Positions 1 to 9,134 of a stretch of DNA of 36,070 nt are shown here, in pieces; positions within the stretch are counted from its first letter, which is position 1, and each line of letters starts with the position of its first letter. This DNA is from Candidatus Helarchaeota archaeon (GTDB taxonomy: Archaea; Asgardarchaeota; Lokiarchaeia; Helarchaeales; HEL-GB-A), in assembly GCA_016840125.1 (NCBI GenBank), contig JAEOSY010000171.1, forward strand, positions 1 to 36,070, in the 5' to 3' direction. The position numbers and the translations under genes are program-made. The notes under the pieces were generated by a model. That model saw only the letters and a program-made list of their open reading frames with translations. It made no database searches and was not told the DNA's origin.

Positions 1-16
1 AAAGTAGGAATAAAAG

Positions 17-436
17 CTAAAAAGCTACATCAAGACAGAAAGGAAGTTGTTTTATTTTGATTATTTTAACGTAGGCTGCAGACGATTCTTCAATTCTCTT
101 AGTAAATTCAATTTTACCTGAATCAGGTCGATATTTAATAAAACGATTCGGTTCGTTGTCAGTCCGAACAAATATTACCAACGGTAGGCCGTTTAATTGA
201 TAATAATCGTGAATAATTATCCAAACTAGGTACATATGCTTGCCATTGCATTCTATATGATAGAGATGAGGATCTGGATTATTTTGCGAAACTGTCATGA
301 GTAAAAGATCCTCGAGATCTTCTAGTTCTAACAGCTTTGCTGAAGGCAATTCATTTGGGATCTTGGTTTCGGGGAGTTCCCCTATTTCTGGAGGTGTTAT
401 AAACTGCTCAAGTTCCGAATTCTTTACTTCAACCAT
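17..436 (-). CDS. Hypothetical protein, 139 aa
   Basis: I do not recognise this protein. It has no signal peptide or membrane span. The first 45 residues are acidic and proline-containing (ITPPEIGELPETKIP), probably a flexible tail. After it comes a compact mixed alpha/beta stretch (HLYHIECNGKHMYLVWIII, then LPLVIFVRTDNEPNRFIKYRPDSGKIEF). The alternating hydrophobic strands look like a small folded domain. It starts at ATG with a GGT-containing weak ribosome site. It lies 410 bp downstream of the hydrolase operon on the same strand, so it is probably a separate transcript. Coding is supported by an uninterrupted frame and plausible composition only. Confidence 0.6.
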   Translation of the reverse strand: MVEVKNSELEQFITPPEIGELPETKIPNELPSAKLLELEDLEDLLLMTVSQNNPDPHLYHIECNGKHMYLVWIIIHDYYQLNGLPLVIFVRTDNEPNRFIKYRPDSGKIEFTKRIEESSAAYVKIIKIKQLPFCLDVAF

Positions 437-846
437 TTGGATCTACCACTAACTAAATAAATTCTGCAAAATCTCATCTTTTCTTCAAAATTTGGTCTTC
501 AAAAAAATAAGTTAATCATCATTTAAAAAATCAATAACTCCCAATAATAAAGTAAAACTCGACTTTTTCGGGATTTAAGATGAATCTACAACTAAATCAC
601 ACTACATTTTCCCGCGCGCGCAAAACGGGATAGAAATTAATAGTGGCTATCTCTAAGAGGTTTTTCCGAGATTGTAATTACTTAGCTTTTCATTTCTCGA
701 CAGATTAATGAAGAAAAAAAAAGAAATGGGCTAATTATTGCTAGCTTTCTAATAATTTTCCAGCTCTAATTCGCCAGTACCACCATACTGCATGGAATGC
801 AAGAAAAACCTTATTAGTTTTTTGAAAAAAAGGGGAGTTAAAATTA
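437..846. other. Intergenic gap, 410 bp, no gene seen
   Basis: This AT-rich gap lies between two minus-strand genes. I see no convincing reading frame or tRNA. The only GC-rich spot, near 608-630, holds TCCCG and CGGGA arms around a CG-repeat loop, which could form a short hairpin. An AT-rich element near 452-460 could be the TATA box of the small gene ending at 436. Confidence 0.4.
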
Positions 847-2535
847 TTAAAATATTGAAATTGACGTTCCAACACCGAACGGATAGAATCCAATGATCAT
901 CCATGCCCAAATGATGCTATAAAAGATCGAAGATCCTACGATATTCCGTCCAGAATGCATATAAACCCATGGAACAAAGATATGGCGGCAGAAAGCGAAA
1001 ATCGATGTGGGAAATATAACGAACGCTATATACCCAAGGGTTGTTTGGCCCCAGGTGAGCAACATTAGCACAATCGGGATCGATAGATCCATTAGTAGTC
1101 CAATTCCAACAATTGAAAAGTATTCTTTTAGCCTTGAATTAATCTGTTTTGAAACCTTCAGGCGTTCCTGCACCGTTCTGAGATAAAATTCTTTCACCAG
1201 TAAGAATGGGAAGAATATCAGTGTAATTGTTATGATCGTACCGATCTCTCGCGTCGTTGGAATACTTGTGTTAAAACTCCAATGTAAAATTAAAGAAAGA
1301 GATACAATGGCTATTATTGCTGTAAGAACACCATATAGTAATGATTTTCCAGGGTTTGATGAGGTCATATCTTTGATGGCATGAGAGATGGTTCCGAGAC
1401 TTCGTCGGCCTTCTTGGTTCCGTGAAAGAAACAGATAGCAAACTAGGAGGATAAAAATGGCTTTCCCAACAACTAATGCCGAAAAGACAGCGCCAAACAT
1501 GTCAATTGGCACCATTGCTTCAAAAACTCCAGATAGAGGAATTATCAAGATAAATCCAAGAAAGGGAACGAGAAGTAGGTAGTAGAGGACGGGTTTAATT
1601 AGTGACTGTCCTTTGATAAAATCCATTTCGGAATAGTCCGGCTGCTTACCTTTCCACAAATAGTTTTTAAGATATACCATCACAATGAAGAGGAATATAA
1701 TACAACCCACCATTGCAATTGCGAGGAATACAAGAATATACGGGGCTGTAATGGTTATTGGTCCTTGCACCGCTCCGAAAAAGGCAAGCTCAAACCAAAT
1801 TATAGTTTCTTCAATGATTATCGGATCGAATGGTTCCAAGAGGTGCTCTGTGAGTGGGCTCACAACGGCTTTCGTCGCATTTCCCAAGGTGAAGTTACCG
1901 TATTGCACTCCTAATTCCGCTGTTGAGTTACCAGTATACGCTTCTAAGAAATCATATAATAAGTATTCAGGTTGTGTCTGTTCATATTTTCCCAATAGCA
2001 TAAGCAGATTTTCAACCTGGTTAACTGAAGAGCTAGTTTTAGCCGAACCAATAGCGACCGTGGCATTAATGAGGTTTGGGTATGCTGCAGCTACCGTCAT
2101 CGAATTGCCTCCGCCCATGGAATGGCCTACAAGCCCTATCTGATTAACATTTGTATTGTTCTGAAGATATTCCACTGCTGCTAATATGTCATATTCTAAA
2201 TCCCCGCGATTGAGATAGCCGTCAGATGCACCATGCCCGCGAGCATCAAATGCCACCACCATAATCCCGCGTTTTGCAAGTTCGATACTGATATGCTGAT
2301 TCCATCTTTTATTACCACTGAACCCGTGCGAATTAATTACCGCACATTGAGTGTTGTTGGCTGGAGTGAAGATGACCGCTTGAAGGCTGACGCCATCATC
2401 AGTAACAATTGTTGTATTGGTCACGGTGTATGGATGTGCTGGATCTGGATAGAATGTGAAAATTATGGTGCCTATGACCCCAGTGACTATTAAAATAACG
2501 CCGATAAGCAATATCACTAGTTTTTTATTTTTCAT
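847..2535 (-). CDS. Alpha/beta hydrolase fused to a multi-span membrane domain
   Basis: The 562-aa protein starts with an N-terminal membrane segment (about residues 5-28). An alpha/beta hydrolase domain follows at about 40-250, with the oxyanion-loop NSHGFSG, DARGHGASDG and a nucleophile elbow GHSMGG (Ser139). From about 262 to the end there are several long hydrophobic stretches, roughly seven spans, as a second integral membrane domain. The likely catalytic His is His231 (TEHLLEPFDP). The position where the catalytic Asp is expected (LLMLLGKYEQ) carries Glu185. The hydrolase domain probably lies outside the membrane after the first span. It is last in the operon that contains the three GH51 genes, 45 bp after the soluble hydrolase gene. 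An esterase role on sugar or lipid esters is possible but the substrate is unknown. ATG start preceded by GTGAT. Confidence 0.85.
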   Translation of the reverse strand: MKNKKLVILLIGVILIVTGVIGTIIFTFYPDPAHPYTVTNTTIVTDDGVSLQAVIFTPANNTQCAVINSHGFSGNKRWNQHISIELAKRGIMVVAFDARGHGASDGYLNRGDLEYDILAAVEYLQNNTNVNQIGLVGHSMGGGNSMTVAAAYPNLINATVAIGSAKTSSSVNQVENLLMLLGKYEQTQPEYLLYDFLEAYTGNSTAELGVQYGNFTLGNATKAVVSPLTEHLLEPFDPIIIEETIIWFELAFFGAVQGPITITAPYILVFLAIAMVGCIIFLFIVMVYLKNYLWKGKQPDYSEMDFIKGQSLIKPVLYYLLLVPFLGFILIIPLSGVFEAMVPIDMFGAVFSALVVGKAIFILLVCYLFLSRNQEGRRSLGTISHAIKDMTSSNPGKSLLYGVLTAIIAIVSLSLILHWSFNTSIPTTREIGTIITITLIFFPFLLVKEFYLRTVQERLKVSKQINSRLKEYFSIVGIGLLMDLSIPIVLMLLTWGQTTLGYIAFVIFPTSIFAFCRHIFVPWVYMHSGRNIVGSSIFYSIIWAWMIIGFYPFGVGTSISIF

Positions 2536-2580
2536 TTTATCACTTTGAGTTATTTAGGTAAATAGAAAGGGAGTTTTCAT

Positions 2581-3369
2581 TCATTTAAATTTTTCAATGA
2601 ACTCCTTTAGCGGCGTGAAATATTGATCTTGAAACTGTAAAATATTGTTATGTCCAGCGTTCTCAATTAAAACCAATTGCTTTTCTATTTTCTCAGACAG
2701 GGCATCATATAAAATCTTACCATGCTTACTGGGAACGATCCAATCGCTCGTTCCATGAATCACAAGCACCGGTTTTTGGATTTTAGCGGCCTTGGTATCA
2801 TTAGACCACTCTTTTACTTCATCGAGGGTTTCTTTTGGGATATTCACGCCAAATAAGTCGGTCATAATTTGGGTTGCGCTTCCAATTCCACTCTCAAAAA
2901 TTACTCCTTTCAATTCAGGTGGATTTCGTGATCCAATTTCAGCAGCACAAGCACTCCCCAGCGAACGTCCTAATATGAAGAGCGAATCATTGAGGTTTTG
3001 CTCCTTCATCCAATCTTTAAATTGTTTATACACAGGGAAGGCATCAGTGAAAAGATTACTAAACACTGGTTGGCCAGTACTAAATCCATAACCACGGTAG
3101 TCCATGACTGCCAAATTCACGCCGCATTCAAAGAATGTTTTCGCAAAATACTGGTATTCGAACGCGAGTTCTCCATTGCCGTGGAACATTAAGATAGTTG
3201 GGAGATTCGGATCGTTGTTGAAATAGAAGCCTCCAATTATAATTTGGTCATTAATTTTAAATTTCAAGACTTGAGCGACCGAGGGATCGAGATTTTTGGG
3301 TTCAGTGTGCTTTCTTGGATAAAAGATAATACTGGATATTTGAGGATTATCTAGGAACAAGTTATTCAC
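2581..3369 (-). CDS. Alpha/beta hydrolase (BEM46/ABHD-like)
   Basis: This 262-aa soluble serine hydrolase has a complete apparent catalytic triad: Ser136 in GRSLGS, Asp209 in HGTSDWIVP and His240 in NAGHNNI. The HGNGE segment near residue 63 supplies the oxyanion hole, and MDYRGYGFSTG is typical of the BEM46/ABHD13/17-like group. There is no signal peptide. The start codon is GTG and overlaps the TGA stop of the upstream GH51 gene by four bases (GTGA), which indicates translational coupling. The context suggests it removes acyl or feruloyl-type esters from arabinose-containing material, but that is inference; many members of this family have no known substrate. Confidence 0.88.
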   Translation of the reverse strand: MNNLFLDNPQISSIIFYPRKHTEPKNLDPSVAQVLKFKINDQIIIGGFYFNNDPNLPTILMFHGNGELAFEYQYFAKTFFECGVNLAVMDYRGYGFSTGQPVFSNLFTDAFPVYKQFKDWMKEQNLNDSLFILGRSLGSACAAEIGSRNPPELKGVIFESGIGSATQIMTDLFGVNIPKETLDEVKEWSNDTKAAKIQKPVLVIHGTSDWIVPSKHGKILYDALSEKIEKQLVLIENAGHNNILQFQDQYFTPLKEFIEKFK

Positions 3370-5006
3370 CTCTTTTTTGAGATTACGAGTGCAGTAACGG
3401 AGTGGGCTGGAAACTCGTAAGTAAATTCATTCGAAACGGTATTAAATTCCTTCTCTGTGATCTTTACTTCATCTTTCTTATCGAAGTAGTTGTAAGCAGA
3501 ATGAGATGGACCATTCAATTCATAAACCTGGGCTGTTGATTCAGGCGAGAAGTTATTAATTCTGATGGTTGTGGAAAGGCTATGCGCATGATGCCGGTTG
3601 ATGCCGATAATGACTAGCTTATCTTTACCCTTATTTGTGGTGACCGAAGCTCCTAAATATGGAATTTCCGTTTCCTGAATGTTGCCGTATTTAGGATTAT
3701 AACGTGTATCAGAGGTTATTTTTGTGGAGACAGTATAACTTTCGGCATAATTGGAAAAGAGTTTCGCAGCAAGATAAACAGGATTATGATAGACATCTGT
3801 TGGGCTGGTTCTAATCATTGGGACAACATTCACCAATTGGGCCCAGACAGCCATTTTTACGGTGTCGGCATGGCGGTGAAGCATTTCTAAGAAGGATGCT
3901 GCAAATAATCCGTCTCGAAGGGTATAGTAACCCTCGTAGTGCTGGCGGAGATTAAAGATAATGCCCCATTCATCGAAAGCAATAGGAACTTTTTTATCAC
4001 CCATAACCTTTTCTATAGTTTCAGCCATCCACTGGACACGCCGCTCGTTCTCAAATGTCCCTGCAATGATATTGTAGAAATCTCGCACATTATTTGATAG
4101 AGTTGACAAAAGACGACCTGGAATATACACGTGGAGACTTAAGTAATCGATTTCGTCCCCTGCAATCTCAAGGATCTTGCGATTCCATTCGACATCGTAT
4201 TCATTACTTCCAACAGCAACAAACTTCAAGGTGGGATCAACGGAACGCATGGCTCGGGCAAATTGGAGGTAGTTTTCTGCATAATTTTTAGCGGAAGTAC
4301 ATCCCATTTCAGAGGGGAGGTTCATTTCATTCCCTATACCCCAGATTTTCACATTATATGACTTGGGATGACCGTTTTTAGCTCGTAAAGCGCCATATTC
4401 AGTGGTTTCAGCACCATTCATGTAAGTCAGCCAATTTACCGCAGATTCAACGGTATCAGATCCCATATTTATGTTGATATAGGGTTCAGCTCCGATCTCA
4501 TCGATAAGGAGCATAAACTCATCCGAGCCAAAGTGATTGTCGTGCTTAGGACCGATTCTGGGACCAAACCAGTGCCAATGCTTATTTGGCTGCACTTTTC
4601 GTTTTTCTCTTGGTCCAATTCCCTCTTCCCATTCATAGACATCTGCAAAACATCCCCCTGGCCATCTTAAAAGAGTCACCTTAAGGGCACGGATTTCATC
4701 AAGCACATCTTGGCGAATGCCCCCATGGACTAAAGGAACATTCTCGTTGTATTCGTCCCAAATGCCCGGATACACACAACCACCCAGAACTTCTATGAAA
4801 TTCCCGTAGATGAAGGGATCAATTTCTTCCTGGATAATTTCAGCGTCTATAGTGATCTCCGCGGGAGTAGGAGGGGGTCCGGGGTCATCTTCACCAGGTT
4901 CGGTATCTTTATAAACTTTTGCAAGCCCTAAGGGCATCACTATCAAACGAATTAATATAACTCCAAGTCCCATAAGATATCGGGTTATTTTCTGCATTAT
5001 CGGCAT
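3366..5006 (-). CDS. GH51 alpha-L-arabinofuranosidase, copy 1
   Basis: This 546-aa protein is a retaining alpha-L-arabinofuranosidase of family GH51 by motif. It carries the family opening (IDPFIYGNFIEVLGGCVYPGIWD), LRWPGGCFADVYEWEEGIGP, the acid/base Glu227 in KIWGIGNE, and the nucleophile Glu346 in IAFDEWG. The C-terminal beta domain ends in the usual FPAHSVTALVI. Residues 1-33 form a hydrophobic segment with an internal Arg (ILIRLIVMPLGLAKVYK), followed by a Pro-rich linker (GPPPTP). This suggests membrane attachment and is not a cleavable signal. Family members release arabinose from arabinans, arabinoxylans or glycoconjugates. It is the most downstream of three tandem paralogs. ATG start with GTGAG upstream. 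Confidence 0.93.
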   Translation of the reverse strand: MPIMQKITRYLMGLGVILIRLIVMPLGLAKVYKDTEPGEDDPGPPPTPAEITIDAEIIQEEIDPFIYGNFIEVLGGCVYPGIWDEYNENVPLVHGGIRQDVLDEIRALKVTLLRWPGGCFADVYEWEEGIGPREKRKVQPNKHWHWFGPRIGPKHDNHFGSDEFMLLIDEIGAEPYININMGSDTVESAVNWLTYMNGAETTEYGALRAKNGHPKSYNVKIWGIGNEMNLPSEMGCTSAKNYAENYLQFARAMRSVDPTLKFVAVGSNEYDVEWNRKILEIAGDEIDYLSLHVYIPGRLLSTLSNNVRDFYNIIAGTFENERRVQWMAETIEKVMGDKKVPIAFDEWGIIFNLRQHYEGYYTLRDGLFAASFLEMLHRHADTVKMAVWAQLVNVVPMIRTSPTDVYHNPVYLAAKLFSNYAESYTVSTKITSDTRYNPKYGNIQETEIPYLGASVTTNKGKDKLVIIGINRHHAHSLSTTIRINNFSPESTAQVYELNGPSHSAYNYFDKKDEVKITEKEFNTVSNEFTYEFPAHSVTALVISKKR

Positions 5007-5061
5007 AAGCTTCTCACAAAAAAGAATTTTAAGATAAAATGAAATCTGAACTCAAACTTAA

Positions 5062-6702
5062 TTATTTTTCCTTCTGTAAAACTATTGAAGTGAGGGAATG
5101 GGCTGGAAAGGTATATTTGAACTCGCTGGATGCCGAATTGAATGATTTTTCAGTGATCTTAACAATTTCTTTATTATCAAATGAATTATAGGCAGAGTGA
5201 GATGGGCCATTAAGCTCGAAGACTATAGCAGTGGAGTTAGGTTTGAAATTTGTTAATGCAACTGCTGTAGGTAGGTTGTGTGCGTGATGTCGATTTATTC
5301 CAAAGATGACTAATTTATCTCTTACTTTATTTATTGTAACAGAACATCCGAGGTACGGAAGCTCACCTTCGGAAATAACCCCCCATTTGGGGGTGGTGCG
5401 AGTATCACATGTAACATCAGAGGCAACTGCATATGGTTCTGAATACTTAGAGAAAATTTGAAAGGCTAAGTAGATTGGATTATGATAAGAATCAGCTTCG
5501 TTTGTGACAATTAAGGGAATAACATTTACAATCTGAGCATAATTCGCCATTTCCACCGCATTGACATTTCGATGAAAGACTTCGAAAACGCTCGCTGCAA
5601 ATATCCCATCACGAAGTGTAGCGTATGATTCAAATAGTTGTCTAAAATTCCACCAAGCGCCCCACTCATCGAGTGCGATGGGAATTTTTCTGTCCTCGCC
5701 CATCACTTCGACAATGGAGGCTTCGACCCACTTAATCCGACGTTCAAATTCGGGGGCGCCCGCAATAACCCGATAATAATCTTTCACATTGTTTGAGATG
5801 CGATCAATAAATCGTAAAGGGGTATAAATATGAAGCGAGAGATAGTCGATGTATTCACCTGCAATTCCAAGTAAGATCCGGTTCCAATTTCGATAGCTGA
5901 AGTCGGTCCCGACAGCAACAAGCTTAATCGAGGGATCAACAGTACGCATCGCTTTGGCAAATTTTATATATCCATGGGCATAATCTTTGGCGGTACTGTA
6001 ACCTTCTTCGTGGAATCCATAAATTTCATTAGCAATTCCCCAAATTTTAACGTTATAGGGTTTGGGATGGCCATTTTTAGCTCTAAATGAACCAAATTCG
6101 GTGCTTTCATCGCCATTTGCGTACTCAACCCATTGACGTGCTTCCTCGGGTGTTCCACTCCCATAATTGATATTAACGTATGGCTCAGTATCCAACTCTC
6201 CAATGAAGAGCATGAACTCGTCCATTCCGAAGTGATTATCAATACGATGACCAATTTTGGGACCAAACCAGTGCCAGAATTTATTCCGACCGGGTTTCCG
6301 ATCCCCACGCGGTCCAATTCCATCCTTCCAGCGATATATATCGGAAAAGCAGCCGCCTGGCCAGCGAATGACCGAAATATTTAGACCCCGTATCTTTTCG
6401 AGCACATCTTGCCGAAGCCCGCCATGGATTAAAGGGACGTTCTGATTATTTTCATCCCAAATGCCCTCGATACAATTCCCAATAAATTCGATGAATCCCC
6501 CATAGATGAACGGATTAATTTCACCGATAATATTACTTGCGTCAATGGAAATGGTTGCTGGAGAGGGAGGAGGGCCAGCAGGTTCATCAGTTTGGGAAGG
6601 AGATTTGTAAGTCTTAAACAAGCCCAGAGGTAACACCAAAAAACGATAAGCAAGCATAACTGGCGGACGCCCATATTTTGCTACCCTTCGAAATAACCAC
6701 AT
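5062..6702 (-). CDS. GH51 alpha-L-arabinofuranosidase, copy 2
   Basis: This second GH51 paralog, 546 aa, is collinear with its neighbours throughout. The acid/base Glu226 lies in KIWGIANE, so the usual GNE glycine is Ala here. The nucleophile Glu346 is in IALDEWGAWWN. The N-terminal segment differs in its first 18 residues but keeps the shared motif YRFLVLPLGLFKTYK, then the linker GPPPSP. Compared with copy 1 it has a one-residue-shorter GNCIEGIWD segment. It sits 27 bp downstream of copy 3 and 55 bp upstream of copy 1. Divergence across the three copies points to old duplication, possibly with different linkage or aglycone preference. Confidence 0.93.
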   Translation of the reverse strand: MWLFRRVAKYGRPPVMLAYRFLVLPLGLFKTYKSPSQTDEPAGPPPSPATISIDASNIIGEINPFIYGGFIEFIGNCIEGIWDENNQNVPLIHGGLRQDVLEKIRGLNISVIRWPGGCFSDIYRWKDGIGPRGDRKPGRNKFWHWFGPKIGHRIDNHFGMDEFMLFIGELDTEPYVNINYGSGTPEEARQWVEYANGDESTEFGSFRAKNGHPKPYNVKIWGIANEIYGFHEEGYSTAKDYAHGYIKFAKAMRTVDPSIKLVAVGTDFSYRNWNRILLGIAGEYIDYLSLHIYTPLRFIDRISNNVKDYYRVIAGAPEFERRIKWVEASIVEVMGEDRKIPIALDEWGAWWNFRQLFESYATLRDGIFAASVFEVFHRNVNAVEMANYAQIVNVIPLIVTNEADSYHNPIYLAFQIFSKYSEPYAVASDVTCDTRTTPKWGVISEGELPYLGCSVTINKVRDKLVIFGINRHHAHNLPTAVALTNFKPNSTAIVFELNGPSHSAYNSFDNKEIVKITEKSFNSASSEFKYTFPAHSLTSIVLQKEK

Positions 6703-6729
6703 AATTAATCACTCAATATCGAAAACGTA

Positions 6730-8379
6730 CTATTTCTTAGATGTTAACAGCAATGCTGTAACAGAGTGCGCAGGAAAATTATAGGTAAATTCAGTTCCCA
6801 CAGAATCAATCTCAATCTGCGTTATTTTTACTTCATTTTTCTTATCGAAATCGTTATAAGCGGAATGATGAGGACCATTGAGTTCAAAAACTTTAGCGAT
6901 TGGTTCCGGATTAAAATTTGCGATTGAGATATTGGTCGGAATTTCATGGTGGGTATGGCGATTTATTCCAATGATTACTAGCCGATTTTTTGATTCATTG
7001 ATCGTGACAGAACAGCCCAGTAATGGGATCTCAGTGAGTGCGATATTTCCATATCGCGGATTTGCACGTATATCACATTCTGTCTTGAAAGATACCACGA
7101 ATTTCTCAGAGTAATTCGAGAACAATTGAAGAGCGAGGTAAATGGGATTATGATAGACATCAGTTGGGCTCGTAACAATCAAGGGGATCACATTAACGAG
7201 TTGTGCAAAATTAGCTATTCTAACTGAATTTGCATTCCGATGAAGAATTTCAAAGACAGTCGCTGCGAAAATTCCTTCTCTAAGAGTATAAAACCCTTCA
7301 TACAGTTGTCGGATATTCCACCAAGGTCCCCATTCATCAAACGCGATAGGGATTCTTTTATCACCCATGACATCTTTAATTTCATCAGCCATCCATTGAA
7401 GGCGGCGTTCCATTTCAAAAGCACCTGCAACAATGTTGTAAAACGCCTTAATATTGTTCGGCATAACGACCAAAGCCTTACCGGGTATATACACATGAAG
7501 TGAGAGGTAATCAATATAATCTCCCGCAATTTCGAGTAATGTGCGATCCCATTTACTATAATCGAAGTCAGTCCCTACTGCAACAAGTTTAATTGTGGGA
7601 TCAACATCACGCATAGCTTTCGCGAACTCCACATAACGATGGGCGTATTTATCGGCAGGGAGAGACCCTTTTTCCCACCCTCCGAAAATTTCATTAGCAA
7701 TTCCCCAAATTTTAACGTTGTAAGGTTCGGGATGCCCATTTTTTGCTCTTAAAGCCCCATATTTCGTATCTTTATCATTATTCATGTATTGAACCCAAGC
7801 GGCTGCGTCTTCAGGCGTACTCGATCCGAAGTTGATATTAATGTAAGGGGCGGAGTTCACCTCTTTCAGAAAGAGCATAAACTCGTCAGACCCAAATGTA
7901 TTATCGTGTTTTGGACCAATTTTAGGGCCATAGATCTTCCAATGAGTATTGGACATTTCCTTCCGCTGATTAAGAGGACCGATACCATCTTCCCAAAAAT
8001 AAGTATCGGAATAGCATCCACCTGGCCAGCGTATAATAGGCGTTTTTAGTGCGCGTACCTCATCTAGTACGTCCTTCCGGAGCCCATCATGAACTAACGG
8101 GACACTTTTATTTTCGGGATCCCAGATGCCCCCATAAATACACTTTCCAAGCACTTCAATGAACGAGCCATAAATGTATGGGTCAATTTCGCTCGTGATA
8201 ATTTCGGCATCAATCGTAATTTGGGCAGGAGATGGCGCAGGACCTGCAGGTTCATCAACGAGTTTCTTCTTATTGACTTTAAAAAGCCCAAAAGGTTCAA
8301 CAAATAGCCGAAACAAAAGGACTCCAGATTGAATAAATTTTATGAAGAATTTTTGCCAATTCACCAAAAAAGTCACCAA
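6730..8379 (-). CDS. GH51 alpha-L-arabinofuranosidase, copy 3
   Basis: This third GH51 paralog has 549 aa with acid/base Glu230 (KIWGIANE) and nucleophile Glu349 (IAFDEWGPWWN). WPGGCYSDTYFWEDGIGP and the FPAHSVTALLL end are as in the family. The N-terminal region is strongly hydrophobic and basic (FLVNWQKFFIKFIQSGVLLF) and runs into the shared RLFVEPFGLFKVNK motif and a GPAPSP linker. No ATG exists in the early frame: the open frame offers TTG at 8379 or GTG at 8376, and no good ribosome site separates them. It is first of the GH51 series, 27 bp after the PH-like membrane gene. Confidence 0.91.
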   Translation of the reverse strand: MVTFLVNWQKFFIKFIQSGVLLFRLFVEPFGLFKVNKKKLVDEPAGPAPSPAQITIDAEIITSEIDPYIYGSFIEVLGKCIYGGIWDPENKSVPLVHDGLRKDVLDEVRALKTPIIRWPGGCYSDTYFWEDGIGPLNQRKEMSNTHWKIYGPKIGPKHDNTFGSDEFMLFLKEVNSAPYININFGSSTPEDAAAWVQYMNNDKDTKYGALRAKNGHPEPYNVKIWGIANEIFGGWEKGSLPADKYAHRYVEFAKAMRDVDPTIKLVAVGTDFDYSKWDRTLLEIAGDYIDYLSLHVYIPGKALVVMPNNIKAFYNIVAGAFEMERRLQWMADEIKDVMGDKRIPIAFDEWGPWWNIRQLYEGFYTLREGIFAATVFEILHRNANSVRIANFAQLVNVIPLIVTSPTDVYHNPIYLALQLFSNYSEKFVVSFKTECDIRANPRYGNIALTEIPLLGCSVTINESKNRLVIIGINRHTHHEIPTNISIANFNPEPIAKVFELNGPHHSAYNDFDKKNEVKITQIEIDSVGTEFTYNFPAHSVTALLLTSKK

Positions 8380-8406
8380 AAAAAAGATAGGAAGATGGTT
8401 CTTATT

Positions 8407-8853
8407 CTATGAAGGCGGTCCTAGCAGGTCGGTCAGGATCTTTTCCACATCGCTAATTTTCGGGACGTCGTTGAGAGCGCCTTCCTGGTGCTCCCCTTCG
8501 GTAAAGAAGCTGATATCACCCGTATTAAAGATGCGGTCTACTAATGTTCTAGTCACTTCAAAATTCTCGATTTTTAGTATCATAATGCTCCGTTCGTGAA
8601 TGTTCAGGATGCCTGTTTTAATAACAACGCGCTCATCAGAGATTCTGTAATGTATGCGTTTCCAACGATATAATTGCATGAATAAAGGAATTAACAGAAT
8701 TATATATGCAATTCCGGAAACGATCACAAGGATCCATAACCATATCGCAGCGATCAGTACAACGGTGAAGAAAATATAAGCGAGAACCAGCCAATAGAAA
8801 TATTTCCAGTAGAAGGGATGAGATTCCCATAAAATCTTCTCTTTACTCTCCAT
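8407..8853 (-). CDS. Membrane protein with bacterial PH-like (DUF304/YdbS-type) domain
   Basis: This 148-aa protein has two adjacent membrane spans (about 18-38 and 41-60). A PH-like domain of the bPH2/DUF304 type follows: HYRISDERVVIKTGILNIHERSIMI, then KIENFEVTRTLVDRIFNTGDISF. Such domains sit on the cytoplasmic face of the membrane; their ligand is generally unknown. ATG start at 8853 is preceded by GGTGG at good spacing, and an AT-rich TATA-like stretch lies near 8888-8895. It is the first gene of the arabinofuranosidase operon, so it may organise the membrane-attached enzymes, but that is only a guess from position. Confidence 0.85.
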   Translation of the reverse strand: MESKEKILWESHPFYWKYFYWLVLAYIFFTVVLIAAIWLWILVIVSGIAYIILLIPLFMQLYRWKRIHYRISDERVVIKTGILNIHERSIMILKIENFEVTRTLVDRIFNTGDISFFTEGEHQEGALNDVPKISDVEKILTDLLGPPS

Positions 8854-9134
8854 TCTGTGCCACCACTTTATTTATCAAAATAGTTGGTATTGATAATAAA
8901 TAGATTTTTTTAAGATATAATTGTATTATTCATAAAATTGTCAAATATTAAGTTCAGACTTTAATTCGATTGTTGAGCCGGTGCGTTTAGCTAGAGGGTT
9001 CGCACTACTTCGAGGAGAGACTTTACATCTACGTACATTTTTCGAAGGAAGCGATAGGGCTCGACTGTAGAAATATTTATTAAATTCATATCTGTATTTT
9101 ATAAAGCATTCTTATTCTATAATAAAACCTTAAC

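Noticed and set aside
608..630. CG-repeat with TCCCG/CGGGA arms as a terminator or origin element
   Set aside because: The stem is only 5 bp and stands alone; it is mentioned in the gap description but not supported as a distinct feature.
1685..2143. 152-codon plus-strand open frame opposite the hydrolase-membrane fusion
   Set aside because: It is antisense to a gene with clear catalytic motifs and its translation lacks recognisable features; similar antisense frames over the GH51 genes were rejected for the same reason.
5964..6323. 119-codon frame overlapping GH51 copy 2 on the same strand
   Set aside because: It is an out-of-frame shadow; the GH51 frame is continuous and carries both catalytic Glu residues.
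8985..9010. GGGTTCGCAC-like segment suggesting a tRNA T-arm
   Set aside because: No matching acceptor, D or anticodon arms could be built around it.
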